The position numbers and the translations under genes are program-made. Shown one piece after another: positions 1 through 6,292 of a stretch of 16,411 bases of DNA (its first letter is position 1; the number at the start of each line of letters is the position of its first letter). The notes under the pieces are model-generated. The model saw nothing but the letters and a program-made list of their open reading frames with translations. It ran no database searches and was not told the DNA's origin. The stretch is from positions 1 through 16,411 of the forward strand of contig JAKCEJ010000025.1 in NCBI GenBank assembly GCA_021838065.1, given 5' to 3'. The DNA comes from Pseudomonadota bacterium (GTDB lineage: Bacteria; Pseudomonadota; Gammaproteobacteria; Steroidobacterales; Steroidobacteraceae).

Positions 1-162
1 CTCGGCGCGCCCGGGCGGCAGCCCGAGCGGCGCATCGACACAGGCGCGCAGATCCATGCCCGCCGAGCCTGCGGTGGCATAAGCGGGCAGCGGGAACTCC
101 CGGCCGAGGCGCGCATCGAGAATGCGCACCTGCAGCGGCCGCGCCGCCTCGGGGGCGCTCAA
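1..162 (-). CDS. dut: dUTPase (deoxyuridine 5'-triphosphate nucleotidohydrolase), N-terminal fragment
   Basis: Only the first 54 codons are in the window; the gene runs off the left edge. The translation contains LGREFPLPAYATAGSAGMDL followed by RAC, which is the N-terminal strand and motif 1 (AGSAGMDLRA) of trimeric dUTPases. The family hydrolyses dUTP to dUMP and pyrophosphate, keeping uracil out of DNA and feeding thymidylate synthesis. The start chosen is a TTG whose last two bases overlap the coaBC stop codon (TTGA), implying translational coupling. An in-frame GTG twelve codons in, just before RILDARLG, is an alternative. The order coaBC-dut on one strand is the standard gammaproteobacterial arrangement. 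Identity is secure; the start is less so. Confidence 0.9.
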   Translation of the reverse strand, partial: MSAPEAARPLQVRILDARLGREFPLPAYATAGSAGMDLRACVDAPLGLPPGRAE

Positions 163-1382
163 GCCCGCACCGTGCCGCGGGGCCGCGCCTCACCGGCCGC
201 GGTGCAGGATTCGGCGATGAGCCGGACGAGCTCGCGCGCCAGGGCCAGCTTGGGCCCTGAGCCGAGGTCCTGCCGCGCGTTGCGCGACAGCACAATGAGG
301 TGATTGTCCTCGCTGTCGAAGCCCTTGGTGTGGCTGACCTCGTTGGCGGCGATCATGTCGAGGTTTTTCTTCAGCAGCTTGGCGCGCGCGTTCTGCTCGA
401 CGGACTCGGTCTCGGCGGCAAAGCCGACAACGAACGGACGCTTCGCTCGTGCCGAGACGCTCGCCAACACGTCGGTGGTTCGCTCCATCTCCAGCGTCAG
501 CCGCTCGCTGGTCTTTTTGATCTTCTGGCCGGACGGATGCGCCGGGCGGTAGTCAGCCACCGCGGCCGTCGAGATAAAGATGTCCGCGGCTTCGACCTCG
601 ACCTGCACCGCCGCGAGCATCGCCTCGGCACTCTCCACGTCCACACGCCGTACGCCGGGCGGCGTCGGCAGCGCAACCGGTCCGCTGACCAACACCACGT
701 CCGCGCCCGCCTCGCGCGCGGCCTGTGCCACGGCGAATCCCATCTTGCCGGAGCTGCGATTGCTGATGAAGCGCACCGGATCGATGCGCTCGCGCGTCGG
801 CCCGGCGGTGATGAGCACCCGCCGGCCGCTCAGGGGCCCCGCGCTCGGCAGCAGCGCGCAGAGGCAGTCGGCAAGTTCCGGCGGCTCGAGCATCCGGCCC
901 TCGCCCACCTCGCCGCAGGCCTGCTCGCCTTGGGCCGGCCCGAACACCCGTATGCCACGCTGACGCAGACGCTCGACATTGGCGACGGTGGCGGCATTGG
1001 CCCACATCAGGCGATTCATGGCGGGCGCGACCGCGATCGGCGCCGCGGTCGCCAGACACAGCGTCGCGAGCAGATCGTCGGCGCGTCCTTCGGCCAGACG
1101 GGCGAGGAAGTCCGCGGTGGCCGGCGCCACCAGCACCGCCTCCGCCCAGCGCGCGAGCTCGATGTGCCCCATCGCCGCCTCGGCGGCGCTGTCCCAGAGA
1201 TCGGTGCGTACGGGCCGCCCCGAGAGGGCCTGGAAGGTGAGCGCGCCGACGAATTCCCGGGCGGCGGCCGTCATGACCACCTGGACTTCGGCACCGCGCT
1301 CGCGCAGGCGCCGCACGAGCTCCGCGCTCTTGTACGCCGCGATGCCGCCGGTGACGCCAAGCAGGATGCGTTTGGCTTGCAT
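159..1382 (-). CDS. coaBC: Bifunctional phosphopantothenoylcysteine decarboxylase / phosphopantothenate-cysteine ligase
   Basis: This 407-residue cytosolic enzyme carries out two consecutive steps of coenzyme A synthesis: CTP-dependent ligation of cysteine to 4'-phosphopantothenate (CoaB), then FMN-dependent decarboxylation to 4'-phosphopantetheine (CoaC). The N-terminal flavoprotein half shows GVTGGIAAYKSAELVRRL (about 9-26), the catalytic His73 in GHIELARWAE, the PAMN clamp at 120-123 and the catalytic Cys156 in ACGEVGEGRM. The C-terminal ligase half begins with ITAGPTRERIDPVRFISNRS (191-210) and carries the KIKK lysines at 287-290. Length is normal. ATG 1382 is chosen because family homology begins at MQAKRILLGV; the reading frame stays open to 1514 but that extension is unlike the family. 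No Shine-Dalgarno sequence precedes this ATG. The gene is divergent from radC and overlaps dut by 4 bases. Confidence 0.97.
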   Translation of the reverse strand: MQAKRILLGVTGGIAAYKSAELVRRLRERGAEVQVVMTAAAREFVGALTFQALSGRPVRTDLWDSAAEAAMGHIELARWAEAVLVAPATADFLARLAEGRADDLLATLCLATAAPIAVAPAMNRLMWANAATVANVERLRQRGIRVFGPAQGEQACGEVGEGRMLEPPELADCLCALLPSAGPLSGRRVLITAGPTRERIDPVRFISNRSSGKMGFAVAQAAREAGADVVLVSGPVALPTPPGVRRVDVESAEAMLAAVQVEVEAADIFISTAAVADYRPAHPSGQKIKKTSERLTLEMERTTDVLASVSARAKRPFVVGFAAETESVEQNARAKLLKKNLDMIAANEVSHTKGFDSEDNHLIVLSRNARQDLGSGPKLALARELVRLIAESCTAAGEARPRGTVRA

Positions 1383-1389
1383 AGGCGTG

Positions 1390-1419
1390 ATTATCCGATC
1401 CCGCTCCCCGCGGACGCAA
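1390..1419 (-). promoter_or_regulatory. Candidate sigma-70-type promoter for coaBC-dut
   Basis: Read on the minus strand, TTGCGT (1419-1414) is followed after 18 bases by GATAAT (1395-1390). Transcription would begin near 1383, essentially at the coaBC ATG, so the message would be leaderless or nearly so; that fits the missing Shine-Dalgarno sequence. The same 9-mer GATTATCCG that contains the -10 box (1389-1397, plus strand) recurs at 1460-1468. Assigned by eye on hexamer similarity only. Confidence 0.3.
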
Positions 1420-1526
1420 ACCGGCCGCGCCCCGGTGTGCATTTGTGCACGAACCGAACGATTATCCGCCTTCCTGGATGGCGCGGGCGGACGGCACGAT
1501 GCGCCGCTGAGCAACGGAGCCCGTTC

Positions 1527-2225
1527 ATGCCGCCGACCCCCGCCACACCGACGCTCGCGATACGCGACTGGCCGCGCACCGAGCGCCCGCGCGAGAAGCT
1601 GATCGATCGCGGTCCGCGCGTGCTCTCCGACGCCGAGCTGCTTGCGCTGCTGATCGGCTCGGGCACCCGGGGCTGCTCGGCGGTGGAGCTGGCGCGAGGG
1701 CTGCTCGCGGACTTCGGCTCACTGCGCGCGCTGCTCCTCGCCGAGCGCTCGCGCTGGACGCGCAAGGGCCTGGGTCCGGCTCGTTATGCGGCCATCCAGG
1801 CGGCCGTCGAGCTCGCCCGCCGCCACCTGCAGGAGGAGCTGCGCTCGGGCCAGCCGCTCACGACGCCCCAGGCCGCGTTCCGCTTCCTGCAGGCGCAGCT
1901 GCGCGACCGGCCCTATGAGGTGTTCTGCTGCCTGTATCTCGACAACCGGCACCGGCTCATCGCCTTCGAGGAGCTGTTCCGCGGCACCGTGGACTGCGCG
2001 CAGGTGCATCCCCGCGAAGTCGTGCGTCAGGCCCTGCTGCACAATGCGAGCGCCTTGATCCTGGCGCACAACCATCCCTCGGGCGGCATCGAGCCGAGCC
2101 CCGCCGACGAAGCCATCACGCGCCGCCTGAAGGCCGGTCTGTCTCTGATGGACATGCGCGTGGTGGATCACGTCATCGTCGGCGGGAGCCACTGCTACTC
2201 GTTCGCCGAGCACGGGCTCCTGTAG
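1527..2225 (+). CDS. radC: RadC family protein (JAB/MPN+ domain)
   Basis: The 232-residue protein matches RadC in length and architecture. It has an N-terminal helix-hairpin-helix-like region (about 15-75, including RGPRVLSDAELLALLIGSG) and a C-terminal JAB1/MPN+ metalloprotease-like domain (about 110-232). The metal-binding signature is visible as HNHPSG at 181-186 with Ser191 and Asp194, fitting H-x-H-x7-S-x2-D. The E. coli gene was named for a presumed radiation-repair role that was later questioned; the true biochemical function of the family is unsettled. The start ATG 1527 is preceded by GGAG (1516-1519). The frame is open far upstream, but only because it runs antisense to coaBC. radC is divergent from coaBC, and in E. 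coli it is followed directly by rpmB-rpmG; here a HiPIP gene lies between. Confidence 0.95.
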   Translation: MPPTPATPTLAIRDWPRTERPREKLIDRGPRVLSDAELLALLIGSGTRGCSAVELARGLLADFGSLRALLLAERSRWTRKGLGPARYAAIQAAVELARRHLQEELRSGQPLTTPQAAFRFLQAQLRDRPYEVFCCLYLDNRHRLIAFEELFRGTVDCAQVHPREVVRQALLHNASALILAHNHPSGGIEPSPADEAITRRLKAGLSLMDMRVVDHVIVGGSHCYSFAEHGLL

Positions 2226-2333
2226 CGGCAGCCGCGCGCCGCCGGGACGATGTTGCAATCGCCGGGCGCGCGAACCGCCGCCGCACCGGCGAAGCATCGG
2301 GGCACAGGCCGCCGTCCCGCCCGATCCGACATT

Positions 2334-2399
2334 CGACAAAACTGACATTTGTCGCCCCTTCAGCCTTTTTTGGAAGGCTTCATCATGGAATCCACCATG
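2334..2399. repeat. Three adjacent short inverted repeats downstream of radC
   Basis: Three potential stem-loops follow one another. CGACAAA (2334-2340) pairs with TTTGTCG (2348-2354) around a 7-base loop. AGCCTT (2362-2367) pairs with AAGGCT (2374-2379) around a T-rich loop. CATGG (2384-2388) pairs with CCATG (2395-2399) around 6 bases. The patch is much less GC-rich than its surroundings. It could act in radC termination or be a regulatory region for the downstream HiPIP gene, but none of the stems has a classic terminal T-run. Confidence 0.4.
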
Positions 2400-2638
2400 A
2401 CTCCGTTATCGTTGCCGACCTCATGAGGGCGCCGCGGATCGCTGATTCGATGCCAACGGACCTGCGGCGTGCGCATCGTCGCCGCAAGTGGCTGCCCGTG
2501 GGCCGGCGAATGCGTGTGAGCGGCCTGAGCCGTCAGAGCGCGCGCAATCCCAGGAGCGATGCCGTCGCCGAACGGGTTCCCTGCCGAGCGCGCTCGGGTC
2601 CACGCCGCGAGCCGTCACGGCATCCGATCGCTTCAACG

Positions 2639-2659
2639 TTGACACTTAGAACATTGACA
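2639..2659 (+). promoter_or_regulatory. TTGACA direct repeat upstream of the HiPIP gene
   Basis: TTGACA occurs at 2639-2644 and again at 2654-2659, 15 bases apart. Each copy matches a sigma-70 -35 hexamer, but neither has a -10 box at the right distance before the ATG at 2670. It may be an activator site or coincidence. The second copy runs into the Shine-Dalgarno AGAGG (2659-2663). Confidence 0.2.
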
Positions 2660-2669
2660 GAGGTTCGAC

Positions 2670-3029
2670 ATGTCTCAAGACACTGATCGCCACGATCCCT
2701 CCCGACGCACCTTTCTCGCGACCGCCGCCGTTGCCGCCTCCGTGGCCGTCATCGGCCTGCGCCCCCGGTTGGCGCGCGCGGCAGGGGGCTCGCTGCCGCA
2801 CCTGAACGAAAACGCCGATCCATTGGCGAAATCCTTCGGCTACGAGCCCAGCGCCAAGGCGGTGAACCGGGCAAAATTCCCCAATTACAAGGCGGGCGAG
2901 CGCTGCGCGATGTGCCGATTCTTCCAGGGCTCAGCGGACGAGGCGGCCGGCTACGCGGGCTGCGCGATCTACCCGGGCTATGCCGTGAACGCGCAGGGCT
3001 GGTGCGGCTCCTTCGTCGCCCGCAGCTGA
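2670..3029 (+). CDS. hip: High-potential iron-sulfur protein (HiPIP), Tat-exported
   Basis: The 119-residue precursor has a twin-arginine signal (SRRTFLATAAVAASVAVIG, 11-29; likely cleavage near ARA 35-37). The mature part is a small HiPIP with the four cluster cysteines in the family pattern: Cys79 and Cys82 (CAMC), Cys98 and Cys112 (GWCGSF), plus the conserved tyrosine in FGYEP (Tyr58). HiPIPs hold a single [4Fe-4S] cluster in the periplasm and carry electrons, in known cases from the cytochrome bc1 complex to a photosynthetic reaction centre or a terminal oxidase. Tat export fits folding of the cluster before transport. The start ATG 2670 has AGAGG six bases upstream. The gene stands alone between radC and rpmB-rpmG. 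No reaction-centre or oxidase gene is nearby, so the electron partner is unknown. Confidence 0.95.
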   Translation: MSQDTDRHDPSRRTFLATAAVAASVAVIGLRPRLARAAGGSLPHLNENADPLAKSFGYEPSAKAVNRAKFPNYKAGERCAMCRFFQGSADEAAGYAGCAIYPGYAVNAQGWCGSFVARS

Positions 3030-3036
3030 GCCTGAT

Positions 3037-3070
3037 CGGCCGCCGCCGCGCCCTGGCGCGGCGGCGGCCG
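3037..3070 (+). terminator. Long GC hairpin just after the HiPIP gene
   Basis: A perfect 16-bp stem (3037-3052 with 3055-3070) closes on a nominal two-base loop, starting 7 bases after the HiPIP stop. It separates the HiPIP gene from the rpmB promoter. There is no T-run after it, so it may be a 3'-end stabiliser or a weak or factor-assisted terminator, not a classic intrinsic one. Confidence 0.5.
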
Positions 3071-3109
3071 CTCCCCCGCGCAGGGCATCCGTGCGGTGCC
3101 GGGCGGCGC

Positions 3110-3138
3110 TTGCCGCCGCGCCGCACTGCTGGTATAAA
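3110..3138 (+). promoter_or_regulatory. Sigma-70-type promoter for rpmB-rpmG
   Basis: TTGCCG (3110-3115), a 17-base spacer and TATAAA (3133-3138) form a good promoter, strengthened by an extended -10 TGG at 3130-3132. It sits 65 bases before the rpmB ATG and is the best-looking vegetative promoter in the window, as expected for ribosomal protein genes. Position and spacing are read directly; activity is inferred. Confidence 0.6.
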
Positions 3139-3203
3139 GGCCGCCTCCTGCGGACGGGACAGTTCCGTCTGCGCCAAGTATTTGATTTGTAAGGTCGTTG
3201 CAT

Positions 3204-3440
3204 ATGTCGCGCGTCTGCGAGATCACCGGCAAGGGGCCGGCCGTCGGAAATCGCGTTTCCCACGCGAACAACAAGAAGCGCCGCCGCTTCCTGCCGAATC
3301 TGCACACCCAGCGGTTCTGGCTGGAAGCCGAGAAGCGCTGGGTATCGCTGCGCGTGTCCGCGCACGGCCTGCGCACCATCGAGAAGAAGGGCATCGACCG
3401 GGTCGTAGCCGACCTGCGCGCCCAGGGCATGAAGATCTGA
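3204..3440 (+). CDS. rpmB: 50S ribosomal protein L28 (bL28)
   Basis: The 78-residue product opens MSRVCEITGKGPAVGNRVSH and continues with RRRFLPNLHTQRFW, which is the conserved L28 core. It binds 23S rRNA in the large subunit. This is the zinc-free form typical of gammaproteobacteria: only Cys5 is present and there are no paired CxxC motifs. ATG 3204 is chosen by alignment with the family N-terminus; an in-frame TTG two codons earlier is unlikely. AAGG at 3191-3194 serves as the ribosome binding site. The gene is followed 16 bases later by rpmG, the usual pair, behind the promoter at 3110-3138. Confidence 0.97.
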   Translation: MSRVCEITGKGPAVGNRVSHANNKKRRRFLPNLHTQRFWLEAEKRWVSLRVSAHGLRTIEKKGIDRVVADLRAQGMKI

Positions 3441-3456
3441 CGGTCGGAGTTCAGCG

Positions 3457-3612
3457 ATGCGCGATAAGATCAAACTCCTTTCCTCTGCGGGCACCGGCCA
3501 TTTCTACGTGACGACGAAGAACAAGCGGCTGCATCCGGACAAGCTGGAAGTGCGCAAGTTCGACCCGGTGGCGCGCAAGCACGTCGCCTACAAGGAAGCC
3601 AAGATCAAGTAG
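3457..3612 (+). CDS. rpmG: 50S ribosomal protein L33 (bL33)
   Basis: This 51-residue gene encodes MRDKIKLLSSAGTGHFYVTT then KNKR and ends KYKEAKIK-like (YKEAKIK), which is L33. It is a component of the large ribosomal subunit near the E site. It lacks cysteine entirely, so it is the zinc-independent (C-minus) paralogue form. GGAG (3446-3449) lies 7 bases before the ATG. Sixteen bases separate it from rpmB, and it ends 18 bases before the convergent ftsX stop codon. Confidence 0.97.
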   Translation: MRDKIKLLSSAGTGHFYVTTKNKRLHPDKLEVRKFDPVARKHVAYKEAKIK

Positions 3613-3620
3613 CTTGCGGA

Positions 3621-3643
3621 GCTGCGCGCATCAGGCGCGCGGC
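3621..3643. terminator. Possible hairpin between the convergent rpmG and ftsX genes
   Basis: GCTGCGCGC (3621-3629) can pair with GCGCGCGGC (3635-3643), with one G-T pair and a 5-base loop. It straddles the ftsX stop codon in an 18-bp convergent gap, where a shared terminator would be expected. There is no T-run on either strand, so confidence is low. Confidence 0.25.
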
Positions 3644-4554
3644 TCGATGTCCCTCAGATGCCGGCGGGCGGAGATCCACGCCCCGAGCCACCCCAGCGCC
3701 ATGCCGCCCCCGAACAGCACGGCGAGTTCTCGGCCGGCGAGTCCCGTCAGGACGAAGCCGCTGCCGTAGAGGCTCGCCAGATGCGCCACCGGGGACTGCA
3801 GACCGAGCACCGCAGTCTCGAGCACCAGCCAAGCGAGCAGCGCGCCACCGAGCCCATACAGCGTCCCGGTGTAGAGAAACGGCCGACGCACGAACGCGTT
3901 CGAGCCGCCCACGAGCTTCGTCACCTCGATCTCGTCGCGCCGATTGAGAATCTCCAGACGGATGGTGTTGCCGATCACGGCGAGCACGCCGGCGCCGAAC
4001 AACACCGCCGCAATCGACACGAGGCGGCGGACCACCGCGAGAATCGCGTTGAAGCGCAACACCCACTGCGCATCGAGCTGCACCATGCCCACCTCGGGCC
4101 AGCTGGCGAACGTGCGCCGCAGCGTCTCGAGCGCCGCAGCGCCGCTCGAGCGCGGCTGCGGCACGATGCGCAGCACGTTGGGCAGCGGATTGCTCTTCAG
4201 CGCATCGAGCGCGGCGCCGAAGCCGGAGTACTGGCGGAATTGACGCAGCCCCGCGGCGGCCGAGATCACGCTTACTGCGGCCACGCCCGGCTCGGCGCGC
4301 GCCTCGATGGCGAGCTCGCGGGCCCGCGCCAGCGACACACCGCTCTTGAGATACACCGACATGTCGACCGCCTGCCCGAATCCGCCCGTGGCCGACTCGG
4401 CATTGCGCACCAGCAGCCCGAGGGCTGCCGGCAGCACCAGCGCGAGCCCGATGACGAGCAGCGTCAGAGCCGTGGCGAGCGGCGCGCGGGCGAGGCGGCC
4501 GAGCGCTCCAAACAGCGCCTGCGTGTGCCGGGTGGTGAGTGTGCCGAGTGCCAT
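3631..4554 (-). CDS. ftsX: Cell division protein FtsX (permease-like subunit of FtsEX)
   Basis: The 307-residue inner-membrane protein has the FtsX layout. A first membrane helix (about 28-50) is followed by an extracytoplasmic loop domain of about 115 residues. Three further helices follow at about 170-196, 232-255 and 275-297. The diagnostic stretch IGNTIRLEILNRRDEIEVTK then LVGGSNAFVRRPFLYTG is present. FtsX pairs with the ATPase FtsE at the septum and controls peptidoglycan hydrolases, in E. coli through the EnvC-amidase route. It is not known to transport a substrate. The gene begins 8 bases after the ftsE stop with GAGG near the overlap, and is the last gene of the ftsY-ftsE-ftsX operon. 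Confidence 0.95.
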   Translation of the reverse strand: MALGTLTTRHTQALFGALGRLARAPLATALTLLVIGLALVLPAALGLLVRNAESATGGFGQAVDMSVYLKSGVSLARARELAIEARAEPGVAAVSVISAAAGLRQFRQYSGFGAALDALKSNPLPNVLRIVPQPRSSGAAALETLRRTFASWPEVGMVQLDAQWVLRFNAILAVVRRLVSIAAVLFGAGVLAVIGNTIRLEILNRRDEIEVTKLVGGSNAFVRRPFLYTGTLYGLGGALLAWLVLETAVLGLQSPVAHLASLYGSGFVLTGLAGRELAVLFGGGMALGWLGAWISARRHLRDIEPRA

Positions 4555-4562
4555 GGCCGGCC

Positions 4563-5255
4563 TCAGCGACTCGCCACGAGGGACGGCAGCGGGTCGGGTG
4601 CCCCGCCGGTGATCTGACCGCTCGTCAGCGTGATCTCGCGGCTGCCGAATTCGCGCACGATGTGCAGGTCGTGCGTCGCCACCAGCACGGTCACGCCGAC
4701 CTCGCTGAATCGCTTGAACAACCTCATCACCTCCAGCGCCAGATCCGGATCGAGATTGCCCGTGGGCTCATCGGCCACGATCAGCGGCGGCTTGCCGACG
4801 ATCGCCCGGGCAATACCCACGCGCTGCTGCTCGCCCACCGAGAGCTCCATCGGCAGCAGCCGCTCCTTGCCGAGCAGCCCCACCTGATCAAGCGCCGCGC
4901 GCACCCGCTTGTCGATTTCCTTCAGCGGCGCGCCGGCCACCACCAGCGGCAGCGCAACGTTGTCGAACACCGGCCGGTCGGCGAGCAGCTTGTGATCCTG
5001 AAAGACCACGCCGATGTGCCGGCGGAACGCCGGGATGTGCCGCGCCTTCAGCGCCCCGGTGCTGCGGCCGTTGACGGTCACGGTGCCGCGGGTCGGCCGC
5101 TCGAGCAGCGCGATCAGCTTCAGCAGCGTGCTCTTGCCGGCGCCCGAGCGGCCGGTGAGGAACACCAGCTCGCCGCGATCGACGAAGAAACTGACGTTGG
5201 TGAGGGCTTCGCGCCCGTTGGGGTAACGCTTGCTGACGCGCTCGAGCTGTATCAT
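4563..5255 (-). CDS. ftsE: Cell division ATP-binding protein FtsE
   Basis: The 230-residue ABC ATPase powers the FtsEX complex at the division site. Visible motifs are Walker A GRSGAGKST (35-43), Q-loop Gln86 in VVFQDHKLL, signature LSVGEQQR (138-145), Walker B PLIVADE (157-163) followed by PTGNLD, and the switch His195. The N-terminal MIQLERVSKRYPNGREAL and the absence of extra domains are as in FtsE. One oddity is the signature motif: the usual second residue after Leu-Ser is Gly, here Val140 (codon GTG). The start overlaps the ftsY stop by 4 bases (ATGA), indicating translational coupling, and ftsX follows 8 bases after the stop. Confidence 0.96.
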   Translation of the reverse strand: MIQLERVSKRYPNGREALTNVSFFVDRGELVFLTGRSGAGKSTLLKLIALLERPTRGTVTVNGRSTGALKARHIPAFRRHIGVVFQDHKLLADRPVFDNVALPLVVAGAPLKEIDKRVRAALDQVGLLGKERLLPMELSVGEQQRVGIARAIVGKPPLIVADEPTGNLDPDLALEVMRLFKRFSEVGVTVLVATHDLHIVREFGSREITLTSGQITGGAPDPLPSLVASR

Positions 5256-6238
5256 GCCTGCTCCTGCCCGGCCGGCGCGCGCGGGCCTTCAACCAGCGCC
5301 GCAGCGAAGGCGTGCGCGTCGAATTCGCCGAAGTCCGCGGGCTGCTCGCCGATGCCGATGAAACGGATGGGCAGCCCCAGGCGGCGCGCGATGGCGATCA
5401 CGATCCCGCCCTTGGCGGTACCGTCGAGCTTGGTGATCGCCAGCCCCGTGACGCCGATCGCCTCGTGAAACTGCACCGCCTGCGCGAGCGCGTTCTGGCC
5501 CTGGTTGGCATCGAGCACCAGCAGGACCTCGTGCGGCGCGCGGGGGTCCCCGCGCTGCAGGACGCGCTTGATCTTCTTCAGCTCCTCCATCAGATGCGAC
5601 TGGCTGTGCAGCCGGCCGGCGGTATCGCAGATCAGCACGTCGGTGCGGCGCGCGCGTGCGGCCTGCAGCGCATCGAACACCACCGCGGCCGGATCGGCGC
5701 CCGCGTGCTGCGCGATGCAGCCCGAGCCGGTGCGCTCGGCCCACACCGTCAGCTGCTCGATGGCCGCGGCCCGGAAGGTGTCGCCCGCGGCGAGTATCAC
5801 GCTGCGTCCCTCTTCGGTGAAGCGGCGCGCCAGCTTGCCGATGGTCGTCGTCTTGCCCGAGCCGTTCACGCCGACCACGAGGACGGTGAAGGGCTTGCAA
5901 TCCGGGTCGATGAGCAGCGGCTGCGCGCAGGGCGCGAGAATCTCCTCCACCGCCGCGCGCAGCGCCGCGATCAGGGCCTCGACGTCGGCGAGCTCCTTGC
6001 GCGCCAGGCGCTTATTGAGGCCCGCGAGGATGAATTCCGTGGCCTCGACCCCCACGTCGGCGGTGAGCAGCCGCGCCTCGAGCTCCTCGAGCAGGTCGGC
6101 GTCGATCTTGCGGCCGCGGAACAGATTGGCCAGATCGAAGGTGAGCCTGCCGCGCCCGAGCCGCTGCGTCAGGCGCTTCAGGAAGCCCTGACGCTGCGCG
6201 GCGCCGGCCGGCACCTCTTGGGTTTCACGTCCGAACAT
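5252..6238 (-). CDS. ftsY: Signal recognition particle receptor FtsY
   Basis: This 328-residue SRP GTPase is the membrane-associated receptor that takes ribosome-nascent chain complexes from Ffh/4.5S RNA to the Sec translocon. The N and G domains are complete: helical N domain about 30-105, G1 GVNGSGKT (123-130), DTFRAAA (153-159), G3 DTAGR (205-209), G4 TKLDG (269-273) with GTAKGG, and the closing GIGEQ. The acidic A domain of E. coli FtsY is nearly absent; only about 20-30 residues precede the N domain, which is common outside the enterics. It heads the operon, with a 4-base overlap into ftsE. No Shine-Dalgarno sequence is evident before the ATG, which lies 54 bp from the divergent rsmD. 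Confidence 0.97.
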   Translation of the reverse strand: MFGRETQEVPAGAAQRQGFLKRLTQRLGRGRLTFDLANLFRGRKIDADLLEELEARLLTADVGVEATEFILAGLNKRLARKELADVEALIAALRAAVEEILAPCAQPLLIDPDCKPFTVLVVGVNGSGKTTTIGKLARRFTEEGRSVILAAGDTFRAAAIEQLTVWAERTGSGCIAQHAGADPAAVVFDALQAARARRTDVLICDTAGRLHSQSHLMEELKKIKRVLQRGDPRAPHEVLLVLDANQGQNALAQAVQFHEAIGVTGLAITKLDGTAKGGIVIAIARRLGLPIRFIGIGEQPADFGEFDAHAFAAALVEGPRAPAGQEQA

Positions 6239-6254
6239 GAATGCGGGCTAGTGT

Positions 6255-6283
6255 ATCGTAGCGGCTCGGTCCGCAGGTTCGAA
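6255..6283 (-). promoter_or_regulatory. Candidate promoter for ftsY-ftsE-ftsX
   Basis: On the minus strand TTCGAA (6283-6278), 17 bases, then TACGAT (6260-6255). Initiation would fall near 6248, leaving a leader of about 10 bases before the ftsY ATG at 6238. The 54-bp divergent gap leaves little room for any other position. Hexamer match is moderate. Confidence 0.35.
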
Positions 6284-6292
6284 AGACAGCGC

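Larger units (their letters stand above)
2226..2669. other. 444-bp gene-free stretch between radC and the HiPIP gene
   Basis: I see no convincing gene here. An open frame at 2423-2686 is very arginine-rich, resembles nothing I recognise and overlaps the HiPIP start. The stretch holds a cluster of three short inverted repeats (2334-2399) in a locally AT-richer patch and a TTGACA direct repeat just before the HiPIP ribosome binding site. The remainder (about 2400-2635) is featureless GC-rich sequence. Confidence 0.6.

Noticed and set aside
1383..1514. N-terminal extension of CoaBC
   Set aside because: Forty-four extra residues unlike the family; homology begins at MQAKRILLGV.
300..1526. Long in-frame extension upstream of radC
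   Set aside because: It is antisense to the complete coaBC gene; RadC homology starts only after 1527.
2423..2686. Open frame of 87 codons upstream of the HiPIP gene
   Set aside because: Very arginine-rich translation with no recognisable domain, overlapping the well-supported HiPIP start in another frame; typical of chance open frames in GC-rich DNA.
5312..6292. Long in-frame extension upstream of rsmD
   Set aside because: Antisense to ftsY; no methyltransferase homology before 6293.
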